Shown: positions 27,563 through 35,367 of the stretch, one piece after another
Numbering within the stretch: position 1 is the stretch's first letter
Layout: every line of letters starts with the position of its first letter
DNA from: Paludibacteraceae bacterium
Lineage (GTDB): Bacteria > Bacteroidota > Bacteroidia > Bacteroidales > Paludibacteraceae
Assembly: GCA_018433525.1 (NCBI GenBank)
Contig: JAHDRA010000067.1
Location: 1 to 53,751 of the forward strand
Direction of reading: 5' to 3'
DNA: 53,751 bases
Notes under the pieces: generated by a model
The model's input: only the letters and a program-made list of their open reading frames with translations
What the model was told of the DNA's origin: nothing
The model's database searches: none
Made by a program: the position numbers and the translations under genes

Positions 27563-29875
27563 TTAATTAGTTGATTGATAATTTATTGATTTTTTGAGAT
27601 TCCCTATTTTAATTTCAAATTCTCCGGCCTCAATTGTCCATTGGTTATCCGTGTTAACAAAAGCCAAGTCATTGGCCGACAGAGTAAATTTAACCGTTTT
27701 CGTTTCATTGGGTTTCAAATTGATTTTTTCAAACCGTCGCAATCTTCTCATATCCGGTGTTATACTGGCTATTACATCACTGGTAAACAAAAGTACCGTT
27801 TCCTTTCCTTCTCTGGTTCCAGTATTGGTAACGTCCACGCTGACTTCAACTAATTCGTTGGGATAAAGAACCGAAGAGGAAATTTTCAAATTGCTGTAGG
27901 CAAATGTAGTGTAACTAAGTCCGAATCCAAACTCATACTGTGGATTATAATCCGATTCATATTTATAAGCTCCTTCGGAAGGTTTTTGTTCTTCCGAAAA
28001 TTTATGATAATAGTTCACTATCGAATTAGGATAAGCCGGATAAGTGTATGGAAGCTTTCCCGAAGGATTGACATCTCCAAAAAGAATATCGGCCAATGCA
28101 TCGCCTCCGTAATTGCCCGGAAGATAAGTTTGTACAATGGCATTCATTTTGGATTCAATAGCACTGAAGCAACGCGGACGCCCTTCATTCAAAACCAAAA
28201 TAATAGGTTTATTGACTGCCGAAAGCGATTTGGCCAATTTGATTTGCAGTTCGCTCAAATTCAAATCGTTTAAATCTCCCGGCTTTTCGGCATAAGAATT
28301 TTCCCCTAAACAAAGCACAATGGCATCTACCTTACGAGCCGCAGCAACTGCTTTTTGCAAACCGTTTTCTTTCTCTTCAAAATATTGACCCGTTTCCACA
28401 TAACTTACGCCCGGCTCATAAAGGACGTTCTTTTCGCCAATTTTTTGCTGTACAGCTTCCAAAATAGTATGGTATTGAGCAGCATAGCGTTCGGTTTTTT
28501 CTCCTTGCCACGAATAACTCCATCCTCCATTTAAACTTCTCATGCTGTTGGCATTGGGACCGGTTACCAATATCTTGATATTTTTGTTCAACGGAAGAAT
28601 ATTGTTTTTATTCTTCAGCAACGTAATGGCATCAGCGGCAGCCTTGTAAGCCAATTTTTCATGCTTGTCGGAACCAAAGTCGGGATAATCGCTTAATTTT
28701 GTAACGGGATTTTCAAATAAACCGAGTTTGAATTTTAACTTTAAAATTCGACGAACGGCATCATCTATCCTGCTTTCTTTAACTTTTCCCTCCTTCACAA
28801 GCGCTGTCAAATCCTTGCAAAACTGTTCGTAATCGTAAGGAACCATCGACATATCTATGCCTGCGTTGATAGCCAAAGCAATGGCTTCCTTATTGTTTTT
28901 TGCAATTTTATCCCTTTTTTCGAGATTGATAATGTCCATCCAGTCGCTTACCACAACACCCTGAAATCCAAGTTCTTCTTTAAGCAGTTTGGTAATGATA
29001 TTGTAATTGGCATGAACCGAAACTCCATTAATAATTCCTGAATTGATCATGACCGATTCTACTCCTTCATCGATGGCAGCTTTAAAGGAAGGCAAATGAT
29101 ATTCTCTGAGAATATGATCGGGAATATAGGCGGGCGTGCGATCCTTCCCCGAAAAAGGAACCGAATAACCTAAAAAATGTTTGGCACAGGCAGCTACTTT
29201 TTCTGCATGCCCAATGCTATCGGTAATTCCTTCATAACCTCTTATTGCTTGCCTTCCCATAACCGAAGCCAAATAAGGATCTTCTCCAAATCCTTCATAT
29301 TGTCGTGAGAATCGAGGATCAGCCCCTAAGTCGAGCACAGGAGAAAAATTCCACGCAATGCCTGAAGCTCGTGTTTCATAAGCTGTAACTTTTGCCATAT
29401 TATAGGCATTTCCCGGGTTAAAAGTGGCGGCTATGGCAATCTGTTGCGGGAAAAGAGTAGCTCCGGAGGTGTAAGTTACCCCGTGAATAGCATCTATTCC
29501 GTAAATTACCGGTATTCGCAGAGTTGTTTTAGTTGTTGCTGTTTTCTGAATTTGGTCAATAATACTATTCCATTGAAGCGCACTCAAAGCGTAATTGTTT
29601 GTGGTATTGATTACGGAGCCGACGTGATAATCGACTATGGCTTTATGCAACCTCACCGAATCAATGGCAAAAGGTATTTTGCTTTCAAAAACGGTAGCTC
29701 CGTTGCCAATAGCATCCAAAGTTATCTGAGCCATCTGCCCGACTTTTTCCTCAATAGTCATTTTGGAAAGCAATTCTTCAACACGATCGCTGACGGATTC
29801 CTGAGCACTAATAGCAGAAAAAATCGGAATGAAGAATAAAAGGAGGTAAAACAGATTTAACCTTTTGTTTTTCAT
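27563..29875 (-). CDS. Glycoside hydrolase family 3 beta-glucosidase (BglX-like)
   Basis: A 770-residue periplasmic enzyme with a signal peptide (to AISAQ, residue ~25). The GH3 N-domain holds the nucleophile Asp311 in GVVVSDWMD and the substrate-binding KHFLGY; the GH3 C-domain (ILVTGPNANSMRSLNGGWSY) and a C-terminal fibronectin III-like domain (VSVDVTNTGTREGKETVLLF) follow. The architecture fits BglX-type exo-beta-glucosidases. It is the first gene of the PUL (20 bases before susC) and is preceded by an ideal Bacteroidetes promoter, so it is likely induced with the whole locus and finishes the oligosaccharides released by GH30. Confidence 0.92.
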   Translation of the reverse strand: MKNKRLNLFYLLLFFIPIFSAISAQESVSDRVEELLSKMTIEEKVGQMAQITLDAIGNGATVFESKIPFAIDSVRLHKAIVDYHVGSVINTTNNYALSALQWNSIIDQIQKTATTKTTLRIPVIYGIDAIHGVTYTSGATLFPQQIAIAATFNPGNAYNMAKVTAYETRASGIAWNFSPVLDLGADPRFSRQYEGFGEDPYLASVMGRQAIRGYEGITDSIGHAEKVAACAKHFLGYSVPFSGKDRTPAYIPDHILREYHLPSFKAAIDEGVESVMINSGIINGVSVHANYNIITKLLKEELGFQGVVVSDWMDIINLEKRDKIAKNNKEAIALAINAGIDMSMVPYDYEQFCKDLTALVKEGKVKESRIDDAVRRILKLKFKLGLFENPVTKLSDYPDFGSDKHEKLAYKAAADAITLLKNKNNILPLNKNIKILVTGPNANSMRSLNGGWSYSWQGEKTERYAAQYHTILEAVQQKIGEKNVLYEPGVSYVETGQYFEEKENGLQKAVAAARKVDAIVLCLGENSYAEKPGDLNDLNLSELQIKLAKSLSAVNKPIILVLNEGRPRCFSAIESKMNAIVQTYLPGNYGGDALADILFGDVNPSGKLPYTYPAYPNSIVNYYHKFSEEQKPSEGAYKYESDYNPQYEFGFGLSYTTFAYSNLKISSSVLYPNELVEVSVDVTNTGTREGKETVLLFTSDVIASITPDMRRLRRFEKINLKPNETKTVKFTLSANDLAFVNTDNQWTIEAGEFEIKIGNLKKSINYQSTN

Positions 29876-29940
29876 GATATTAATAGTTTTAAAAAAATAA
29901 TTGATTAAATTTTTATGTAGCTAAAACAAATTTTCAAGGA

Positions 29941-29972
29941 CAAATATAGAGGCTAAAATTTTATTCTCCAAA
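29941..29972 (-). promoter_or_regulatory. PUL promoter
   Basis: On the minus strand TTTG (29972-29969), a 20-base spacer and TATATTTG (29948-29941) match both halves of the Bacteroidetes consensus. Transcription should start near 29935, giving a leader of about 60 bases before the GH3 ATG. Confidence 0.7.
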
Positions 29973-29978
29973 TAAAAA

Positions 29979-29997
29979 TGTGTTTTTTTTACACTAA
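29979..29997. promoter_or_regulatory. Candidate operator between the PUL and Nudix regulator
   Basis: GTGT and ACAC half-sites flank a T-run (within 29979-29997), directly upstream of the PUL -33 box and between two divergent genes. The arms are only 4-5 bases and the region is AT-rich, so this is a weak candidate. Confidence 0.25.
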
Positions 29998-30075
29998 GTA
30001 CAAAAATTTTTTTTTGAAACCGTGATTTTCAATTTTTTGAGAAAAAATTTTTTAGCGAAAAATATCTTTTTTTCT

Positions 30076-30083
30076 TAACTTTG
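30076..30083 (+). promoter_or_regulatory. Candidate -7 element for the Nudix regulator
   Basis: TAACTTTG matches TAnnTTTG, 28 bases before the ATG at 30112. A TTTA at 30051-30054 sits 21 bases upstream as a possible -33 box. Confidence 0.5.
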
Positions 30084-30111
30084 TCGGGTTAAAAATTATA
30101 TTGTTTTTATC

Positions 30112-30867
30112 ATGCCCGAATTTGAAAACGTTTTAGAGAATAGAGAGTTCCAAACTCTGCCAAGCGTTTCGGTTGATTGTGTTATTTTCGGTTACGAAGG
30201 CAATTTACTGAAAGTACTGGTGCGAAGGGAATATGTTCCATTTGAAGGAAATATTCTCATCGAATGGAAATTGCCCGGCAACCACGTCCGTCGAAACGAG
30301 CAAATAGATGCAACCGCTTCTCGTATTTTGAAAGAGCAAACCGGGCTTGAAAATATTTTCATGAAACAGTTTATGGTTTTTAGTGATCCTGACCGCCTCA
30401 AGCGACGCGAAAGAGATTACGAATGGGTAAAACCGCGCTTGCAGGATGACAGAGTTTTAACGGTTGGATTTTATTCGCTGGTAAATATTCATGATGTGGA
30501 CAATAGCAAGCTGCTTGAAGAAGCAAAATGGGAAAATGCTTATGAAATTCGGGAATTGATGTTTGATCACAATGACATTTTTAACGAAGCTTTGAAAAAA
30601 TTACGTTACGATTTGCTGCACGAACCACTAATATTTGAACTTTTGCCCGAAAAATTTACACTGACTCAAATGCAAAAAGTTTATGAAGCAATTTTTGACA
30701 CAACATACGATAAACGCAATTTCAGACGCAAGGTCAACAAAATGCCTTATCTGATTCAAACGGACGAATTGCAAAGCGGAGTTTCCCACAAACCGGCCAG
30801 GTATTATACCTTCGATCGGGAAATTTATGAAAATACCCGCAGTGAACGTTTCGACTTCAGAATGTAA
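30112..30867 (+). CDS. Nudix-domain transcriptional regulator (NrtR/AraR type)
   Basis: A 251-residue protein with an N-terminal Nudix fold (about residues 15-150) and a C-terminal winged-helix domain (about 160-235: LTLTQMQKVYEAIFDTTYDKRNFRRKVNK). The Nudix box (residues 56-79) has G56, E63, R71 and G78-L79, but the catalytic pair RE...EE reads RI...EQ (Ile72, Gln76). Hydrolysis is therefore unlikely, and the domain probably senses a ligand, as in NrtR and the Bacteroides arabinose regulator AraR. It is divergent from the beta-glucan PUL with a 236-base shared promoter region, which makes it the best candidate for the locus regulator. The ligand cannot be read from the sequence. Confidence 0.85.
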   Translation: MPEFENVLENREFQTLPSVSVDCVIFGYEGNLLKVLVRREYVPFEGNILIEWKLPGNHVRRNEQIDATASRILKEQTGLENIFMKQFMVFSDPDRLKRRERDYEWVKPRLQDDRVLTVGFYSLVNIHDVDNSKLLEEAKWENAYEIRELMFDHNDIFNEALKKLRYDLLHEPLIFELLPEKFTLTQMQKVYEAIFDTTYDKRNFRRKVNKMPYLIQTDELQSGVSHKPARYYTFDREIYENTRSERFDFRM

Positions 30868-30933
30868 ACTCTTTGCATGTTCATTTTGCAGTCATTCAGT
30901 TAACTTTTAGCTCTCAACCTATAAAATTTTTTG

Positions 30934-32196
30934 ATGATGAACGCTACCAATCATTCTTACGACTGGAAAGAGGCTGCCCTAAATGCTGCCCGCACCCTTC
31001 AACTGGTCGACGATAAAGCAATTTCCGAAACCTTACTTGCCCTTGCCGATGAGATAGCTATCGGTTCGGAAAAAATTTTAAAAGCAAATGCAGAAGACCT
31101 CGCCGCTATGGAAAAGGCATATCCTATGTACGATCGGCTTCTGCTCAACGAACAGCGGCTTCAAAATATAGCGGCAGATATTCGAAATGTTGCCGGTCTT
31201 CCTAGTCCTTTGGGAAAAACATTGATGGAAACTGTTCGCCCAAATGGCATGAAAATTTCAAAAATTACCGTTCCGTTTGGCGTGATTGGTATTGTTTACG
31301 AAGCTCGTCCCAATGTAACTTTTGATGTTTTTTCACTCTGTCTGAAATCGGGAAATTCCTGCGTACTGAAAGGTGGCAGTGATGCATACCATTCCAATGC
31401 TGCCATTGTCAGCCTGATTCGTGAAGTTCTAAATCGTTTTGGTCTAAATCCGGATATCATTACCTTGTTGCCATCTGGGCACGAAGCCACAGCTGATTTG
31501 CTCAATGCAACGGGATATGTAGATTTAGTTATTCCACGTGGAGGAAAAGGATTAATCGACTTTGTACGGACACACTCAAAAATTCCGGTAATTGAAACCG
31601 GAGCCGGCATTTGTCATACTTATTTTGATGAATTTGGCAATACAGAAAAAGGCAGCAAAATAATTCTCAATGCTAAAACCCGACGAGTAAGTGTCTGCAA
31701 TGCGCTCGATTGTTTGATTATTCACGAAAAGCGATTGAGCGACCTCCCAGCGTTATGTAAAAAACTGGCAGAAAAAAATGTAGTTATATATGCAGACGCC
31801 AAAGCCTATACTTTTCTTGTAGGAAAATATCCCGTGCATTTGCTTCAAAAAGCTACACAAGAAAGTTTCGGCACCGAGTTCCTTGACTACAAAATGGCCA
31901 TCAAAACTGTTGAGTCCCTTCAGGAAGCCATTCAACACATCAACTGTTATGGCTCAAAACACAGTGAATGTATTGTCAGCGAAAACGAAGCAAATATTGC
32001 CTTATTCGATGCAATGATCGATGCAGCCTGCATTTATACCAATGTTTCTACCGCTTTTACCGATGGCGCTCAGTTCGGATTGGGTGCTGAAATAGGCATC
32101 AGTACGCAGAAAATGCACGCTCGCGGTCCAATGGCGTTAAACGAACTTTGTACCTACAAATGGATCATCAAAGGGAATGGGCAAGTAAGAGAATAA
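30934..32196 (+). CDS. proA: Glutamate-5-semialdehyde dehydrogenase (gamma-glutamyl phosphate reductase)
   Basis: Second step of proline synthesis: reduction of glutamyl-5-phosphate to glutamate-5-semialdehyde with NADPH. The 420-residue protein matches ProA over its length, with [28 protein letters not shown], the catalytic-cysteine segment [13 protein letters not shown], and [26 protein letters not shown] near the end. ATG 30934 is used (a TTG precedes it and an ATG follows). proB is not adjacent. Its last 196 bases are repeated 982 bases downstream beyond a small lipoprotein gene, so the 3' end may be of mixed ancestry. Confidence 0.94.
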   Translation: MMNATNHSYDWKEAALNAARTLQLVDDKAISETLLALADEIAIGSEKILKANAEDLAAMEKAYPMYDRLLLNEQRLQNIAADIRNVAGLPSPLGKTLMETVRPNGMKISKITVPFGVIGIVYEARPNVTFDVFSLCLKSGNSCVLKGGSDAYHSNAAIVSLIREVLNRFGLNPDIITLLPSGHEATADLLNATGYVDLVIPRGGKGLIDFVRTHSKIPVIETGAGICHTYFDEFGNTEKGSKIILNAKTRRVSVCNALDCLIIHEKRLSDLPALCKKLAEKNVVIYADAKAYTFLVGKYPVHLLQKATQESFGTEFLDYKMAIKTVESLQEAIQHINCYGSKHSECIVSENEANIALFDAMIDAACIYTNVSTAFTDGAQFGLGAEIGISTQKMHARGPMALNELCTYKWIIKGNGQVRE

Positions 32197-32197
32197 A
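32002..32197 (+). repeat. Direct repeat copy 1 (intact proA 3' end)
   Basis: These 196 bases recur at 32984-33179 with five substitutions and no gap (about 97% identity). The match starts inside proA at TTATTCGATG and ends one base after its stop codon; sequences outside the repeat are unrelated. Confidence 0.95.
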
Positions 32198-32265
32198 TTT
32201 TTAAAAAAATTAATCAAAAAGAAAATTTATGTTCCTGAAATGTATTTATTTCATGTTCTTATAAT

Positions 32266-32273
32266 TATCTTTG
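32266..32273 (+). promoter_or_regulatory. Candidate -7 element for the lipoprotein gene
   Basis: TATCTTTG matches TAnnTTTG, 43 bases before the ATG at 32316; a TTTA is 17 bases upstream. The cargo gene seems to carry its own promoter inside the repeated segment. Confidence 0.45.
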
Positions 32274-32315
32274 TCAAAATATTTAAAAGTTAATTTACAA
32301 TAACAATCTAAAAAA

Positions 32316-32915
32316 ATGAAAAAGTACATTTATCTTGCATTCCTTTGCTCATTTACCTTGATAAGCTGCGATGAAAACAAAGAACCGGCAGTAACCTTGA
32401 AAAACGAAATTAAAGTAAAAGTCTTCAGCACAGACACATGGGATCCTACCACAAACAAAATGGACACGGTTGTCGGCGCAACTGTCAATTTAATATCGGA
32501 CTCTGGAACATCTTCTGTAATTACAGATAATAAAGGAATTGCAACTTTTTCTAATGTTACAGAAGATGACTATATAATTGTGGCTAAGAAAGATAATTTG
32601 TGCAATCTGATCAATACTTCTTTGGAAGGAGACATGACTATTGGAAATTTGATTATTGGTGTTTATACTTCTGAAAAAGACATTGAACAATCAGCATTTT
32701 ACGCAAATGCAAGAGTGGGAGGAAATAAACTTGCCGATGCCAATGGAGATGGATTGATTAACAATCTCGATAAAGTGCGAGGTCAATCTTCGGAATTTGA
32801 ATATCAATATAAAGATTTGAATGGAGATGGAACAATTGATGCGAAAGATTTATCTAACGGCAATCTGATCCAAATCGATCATCAAGTTGAAGAAACAATT
32901 TTTATAGGAAAATAA
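32316..32915 (+). CDS. Small lipoprotein with dockerin-like calcium repeats
   Basis: A 199-residue lipoprotein (signal peptide, lipobox LISC, Cys18). Residues ~28-95 look like a beta-sandwich of the carboxypeptidase-regulatory/transthyretin type (VVGATVNLISDSGTSSVITDNKGIATFSNV). The C-terminal part has two EF-hand-like loops, DANGDGLINNLDKV and DLNGDGTIDAKDL, spaced like a type I dockerin. Dockerins bind cohesins in cellulosomes; in Bacteroidota such loops more often serve as calcium-stabilised surface modules. It lies alone between the intact proA end and a second proA 3' fragment, as the only cargo of what looks like a small insertion. No function is assigned. Confidence 0.7.
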   Translation: MKKYIYLAFLCSFTLISCDENKEPAVTLKNEIKVKVFSTDTWDPTTNKMDTVVGATVNLISDSGTSSVITDNKGIATFSNVTEDDYIIVAKKDNLCNLINTSLEGDMTIGNLIIGVYTSEKDIEQSAFYANARVGGNKLADANGDGLINNLDKVRGQSSEFEYQYKDLNGDGTIDAKDLSNGNLIQIDHQVEETIFIGK

Positions 32916-32983
32916 AAGTAATCTTCGGCAGCCTTCTGACAAAAAGGCACTAAGATTTAAACGCGTAAAGCAATCTCTCTTTT

Positions 32984-33178
32984 TTATTCGATGCAATGAT
33001 CGATGCAGCCTGCATTTATACCAATGTTTCTACCGCTTTTACCGATGGCGCTCAGTTCGGATTGGGTGCTGAAATAGGCATCAGTACACAAAAAATGCAT
33101 GCTCGCGGTCCGATGACGTTAAACGAACTTTGTACCTACAAATGGATCATCAAAGGGAATGGGCAAGTAAGAGAATAA
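32984..33178 (+). pseudogene. proA': Truncated proA 3' fragment
   Basis: The last ~64 codons of proA without the rest of the gene: [20 protein letters not shown] to the identical C-terminus and stop. Relative to the intact copy it has five base changes, of which four are synonymous (third positions of Thr, Gln, His and Pro codons) and one gives Thr for Ala. There is no promoter or start; an in-frame ATG exists at 32996, but a 60-residue peptide of this kind would be only the C-terminal edge of the enzyme. Non-functional as ProA. Confidence 0.9.
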
Positions 33179-33179
33179 A
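32984..33179 (+). repeat. Direct repeat copy 2 (proA 3' fragment)
   Basis: Second copy of the 196-base repeat, at an offset of exactly 982 bases from copy 1. The two copies bracket a segment holding only the dockerin-like lipoprotein gene. Confidence 0.95.
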
Positions 33180-33372
33180 AATATCCGGAAGAGTGAAATT
33201 ACATTAACTTCCTAATTTATTTGATTGCAAAATAACATATAACGGAAAAAGTTTAATCACATGGTTATTTTCATAAATGTACCTTCTCTTACTTGTAAAA
33301 ATTAATCGAGTAAAAAGGACAACGAAAAAGCTATCCTCCTATTGAATTTTCTCTTTGTTTTTTCCTAAAAAT

Positions 33373-33735
33373 TTATTTTGTCAAAAAAAAATCATCCTGT
33401 TCGTCTGTGGTTTCAGAAGACTTTCCATGTGATTCAGCATAAGGTTCTTCAGGTTGCTGAAGACGAATAAATTTCATTACATCTTGCAGTCCCTCAAGAA
33501 ATTTTTCAAAATCCTGACGGTAAAGAAAAATTTTATGTTTCTCGAATGATACCTGAGCATCCTCATCACTGCCAAGAACCTTTTTTTTGCTTTCGGTAAT
33601 GGCCAAAAAAAAGTTGTCGTTTTTGTTTTTCTTAACATCAAGGTAGTAGATTCTCTTTCCAGCTTTTATGGCTCGTGAATAAACAATTTCGTTGGGTTGT
33701 TTATTCAAATCTTCTTTTCTTGTTACGTCTTCCAT
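33373..33735 (-). CDS. DUF3276 family (PUR-alpha-like) protein
   Basis: A 120-residue protein of the DUF3276/Bacteroidetes PUR family, small nucleic-acid-binding proteins related to eukaryotic Pur-alpha. Visible features are EIVYSRAIKAGKRIYYLDVKKNKNDNFFLAITESKK and HKIFLYRQDFEKFLEGLQDVMKFI, the typical PUR beta-beta-beta-beta-alpha unit, with an acidic variable tail (EPYAESHGKSSETTDEQDD). The ATG at 33735 is preferred to a TTG at 33744; a GAGAGG sequence lies 11 bases upstream, one of the few Shine-Dalgarno-like sites in the window. It is transcribed alone between proA' and nusB. The role in bacteria is not established. Confidence 0.85.
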   Translation of the reverse strand: MEDVTRKEDLNKQPNEIVYSRAIKAGKRIYYLDVKKNKNDNFFLAITESKKKVLGSDEDAQVSFEKHKIFLYRQDFEKFLEGLQDVMKFIRLQQPEEPYAESHGKSSETTDEQDDFFLTK

Positions 33736-33941
33736 AATTTTCAACCTCTCTTTTTAAATTAAAACACTGTATTTCAAATAACTATAAAAATTTATAATAA
33801 AATTTTATAGTTGAAGTCAATTTTCTCCAAATTTCAGTATTTTTTTTTAATTATTCAAATAAATTTCTCATTTTCTCTAAATAGGGACATATTTTGGTTT
33901 TTTTCTGAAATAGTTGATCGATTTTTTGCTGCAGAGCAAAA

Positions 33942-33972
33942 GTTGAGGGAACAAAAAAAATACTTATCTTTG
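33942..33972 (+). promoter_or_regulatory. Candidate promoter for nusB
   Basis: TATCTTTG at 33965-33972 fits the -7 element and GTTG at 33942-33945 is 19 bases upstream as a -33 box. The nusB ATG is 30 bases downstream. Confidence 0.55.
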
Positions 33973-34001
33973 TGCGTTATTTATAAGCGTCCACTGATTT
34001 T

Positions 34002-34952
34002 ATGATTAATCGTATTTTAATTCGGATTAAGATTGTTCAAGTTTTATATTCTTTTTACAAAAACGACGAAAAATCGTTCACTGTAGCTGAAAAAGAACTT
34101 TTTCACAGTATTGAAAAAACCTACGATCTTTATTTTCATCTGCTACAGTTGGCTGTAGAAATCACACGGTTTGCCAATTTACGCATAGATGCCCGAAAGA
34201 ACAAATTGCGTCCTTCACCCGAAGATTTGAATCCCAACATGCGTTTTGTTGAAAATAGTTTTGTAGAACAATTATCTACAAACAAGCAGTTTACCAAATA
34301 TTTGACTGAACGCGGACTATCCTGGTCGGATTATCCGGAAGTAATAAAAAGGCTTTACGAGCAGATTACGGCATCCGATTTTTATGCCGAGTACATGAAT
34401 GCTCCCTTTGTTGATTATGAAGTTGACAAAAATCTCTGGAAAAAAATTTATAAAAAAATTATTCTTCAAAGTGAAGAATTGGACAGCTCGCTGGAAGAAC
34501 AAAATATTTACTGGATAAACGACATAGAATTGGTTGTCAGTTTTATCATTAAAACCATTAAAAAGTTTCAACTTTCGGCAGGTGCTCAGCAGGAACTTTT
34601 ACCCATGTTTAGAGACGAAGAAGATGTATCGTTTGCTGCCAAACTTTTAAAAAATGCCATCAGCAATTGTGATGAGTACAGGGCGCTGATCGACAAACAT
34701 ACCAAAAACTGGGAATTGGACAGGATTGCCTTTATGGATATCATTATTATGCAGGCTGCATTAGCTGAATTGATGGAATTTCCTACTATTCCTGTAAATG
34801 TTACTCTAAATGAATTTATTGAAATTGCAAAAATTTACAGTACCGAAAAAAGTGGTACTTTTATCAATGGTATTTTGGATAATATTGTTGGACAATTAAA
34901 AAAAGAAAATAAACTAATAAAAGTGGTAATGTTTAATGAAAACAAAAAATAA
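34002..34952 (+). CDS. nusB: Transcription antitermination factor NusB (long form)
   Basis: A 316-residue protein whose C-terminal ~140 residues are NusB (NWELDRIAFMDIIIMQAALAELMEFPTIPVNVTLNEFIEIAKIYSTEKSGTFINGILDNI). NusB with NusE binds boxA RNA and supports rRNA antitermination. The N-terminal part (MINRILIRIKIVQVLYSFYKND...) is an extension that makes it about twice the length of E. coli NusB; this long form is usual in Bacteroidota. It is followed by yajC and ybbR, a common order in the phylum, and has its own promoter-like element. Confidence 0.9.
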   Translation: MINRILIRIKIVQVLYSFYKNDEKSFTVAEKELFHSIEKTYDLYFHLLQLAVEITRFANLRIDARKNKLRPSPEDLNPNMRFVENSFVEQLSTNKQFTKYLTERGLSWSDYPEVIKRLYEQITASDFYAEYMNAPFVDYEVDKNLWKKIYKKIILQSEELDSSLEEQNIYWINDIELVVSFIIKTIKKFQLSAGAQQELLPMFRDEEDVSFAAKLLKNAISNCDEYRALIDKHTKNWELDRIAFMDIIIMQAALAELMEFPTIPVNVTLNEFIEIAKIYSTEKSGTFINGILDNIVGQLKKENKLIKVVMFNENKK

Positions 34953-34964
34953 TACTTATATTTG
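34932..34964 (+). promoter_or_regulatory. Candidate promoter for yajC
   Basis: TTTA (34932-34935) and TATATTTG (34957-34964) are separated by 21 bases. The box overlaps the end of nusB and lies 65 bases before yajC, so yajC may be transcribed independently as well as with nusB. Confidence 0.5.
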
Positions 34965-35028
34965 CAACTCATTAAAAAAGAAACACTTTACCATATCAAA
35001 TATTAAATAACAAATAAATTATAGATCT

Positions 35029-35358
35029 ATGAATTTAACAGCAATTTTATTGCAGGCAACTCCTGCAGCCAACGGAACAGGCGGAGGATATACCGGAATT
35101 TTAATGATGATTTTAATTTTTGTGGTGTTTTACTTCTTCCTGATTCGCCCACAGACTAAACGCCAAAAAGAAATCAAGAAACAGCGCGAATCGATGAAAG
35201 TAGGTGATCACGTGGTTACTTCAGGTGGCATTTACGGAAAAATCAAGGAAGTAAAGGACAATACAATGATAATCGAAATAGCTGAAAATGTTCGTATCAA
35301 AGTAGATAAAAATTCCGTGTTCCTAAGTCCTGAAGATATTCAATCGCAAGCAAAATAA
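35029..35358 (+). CDS. yajC: Preprotein translocase subunit YajC
   Basis: A 109-residue single-span inner-membrane protein that associates with SecDF. The transmembrane segment is at about residues 23-42, followed by RPQTKRQKEIKKQRESMKVGDHVVTSGGIYGKIKEV, the family signature, and a short cytoplasmic domain. A short Gly-rich N-terminus precedes the membrane span. YbbR follows after 9 bases. Confidence 0.93.
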   Translation: MNLTAILLQATPAANGTGGGYTGILMMILIFVVFYFFLIRPQTKRQKEIKKQRESMKVGDHVVTSGGIYGKIKEVKDNTMIIEIAENVRIKVDKNSVFLSPEDIQSQAK

Positions 35359-35367
35359 GAGGGTATT

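Noticed and set aside
32996..33178. Possible 60-residue protein from the proA 3' fragment
   Set aside because: It is only the C-terminal edge of ProA, with no promoter or ribosome site and nothing to suggest an independent function; treated as a pseudogene.
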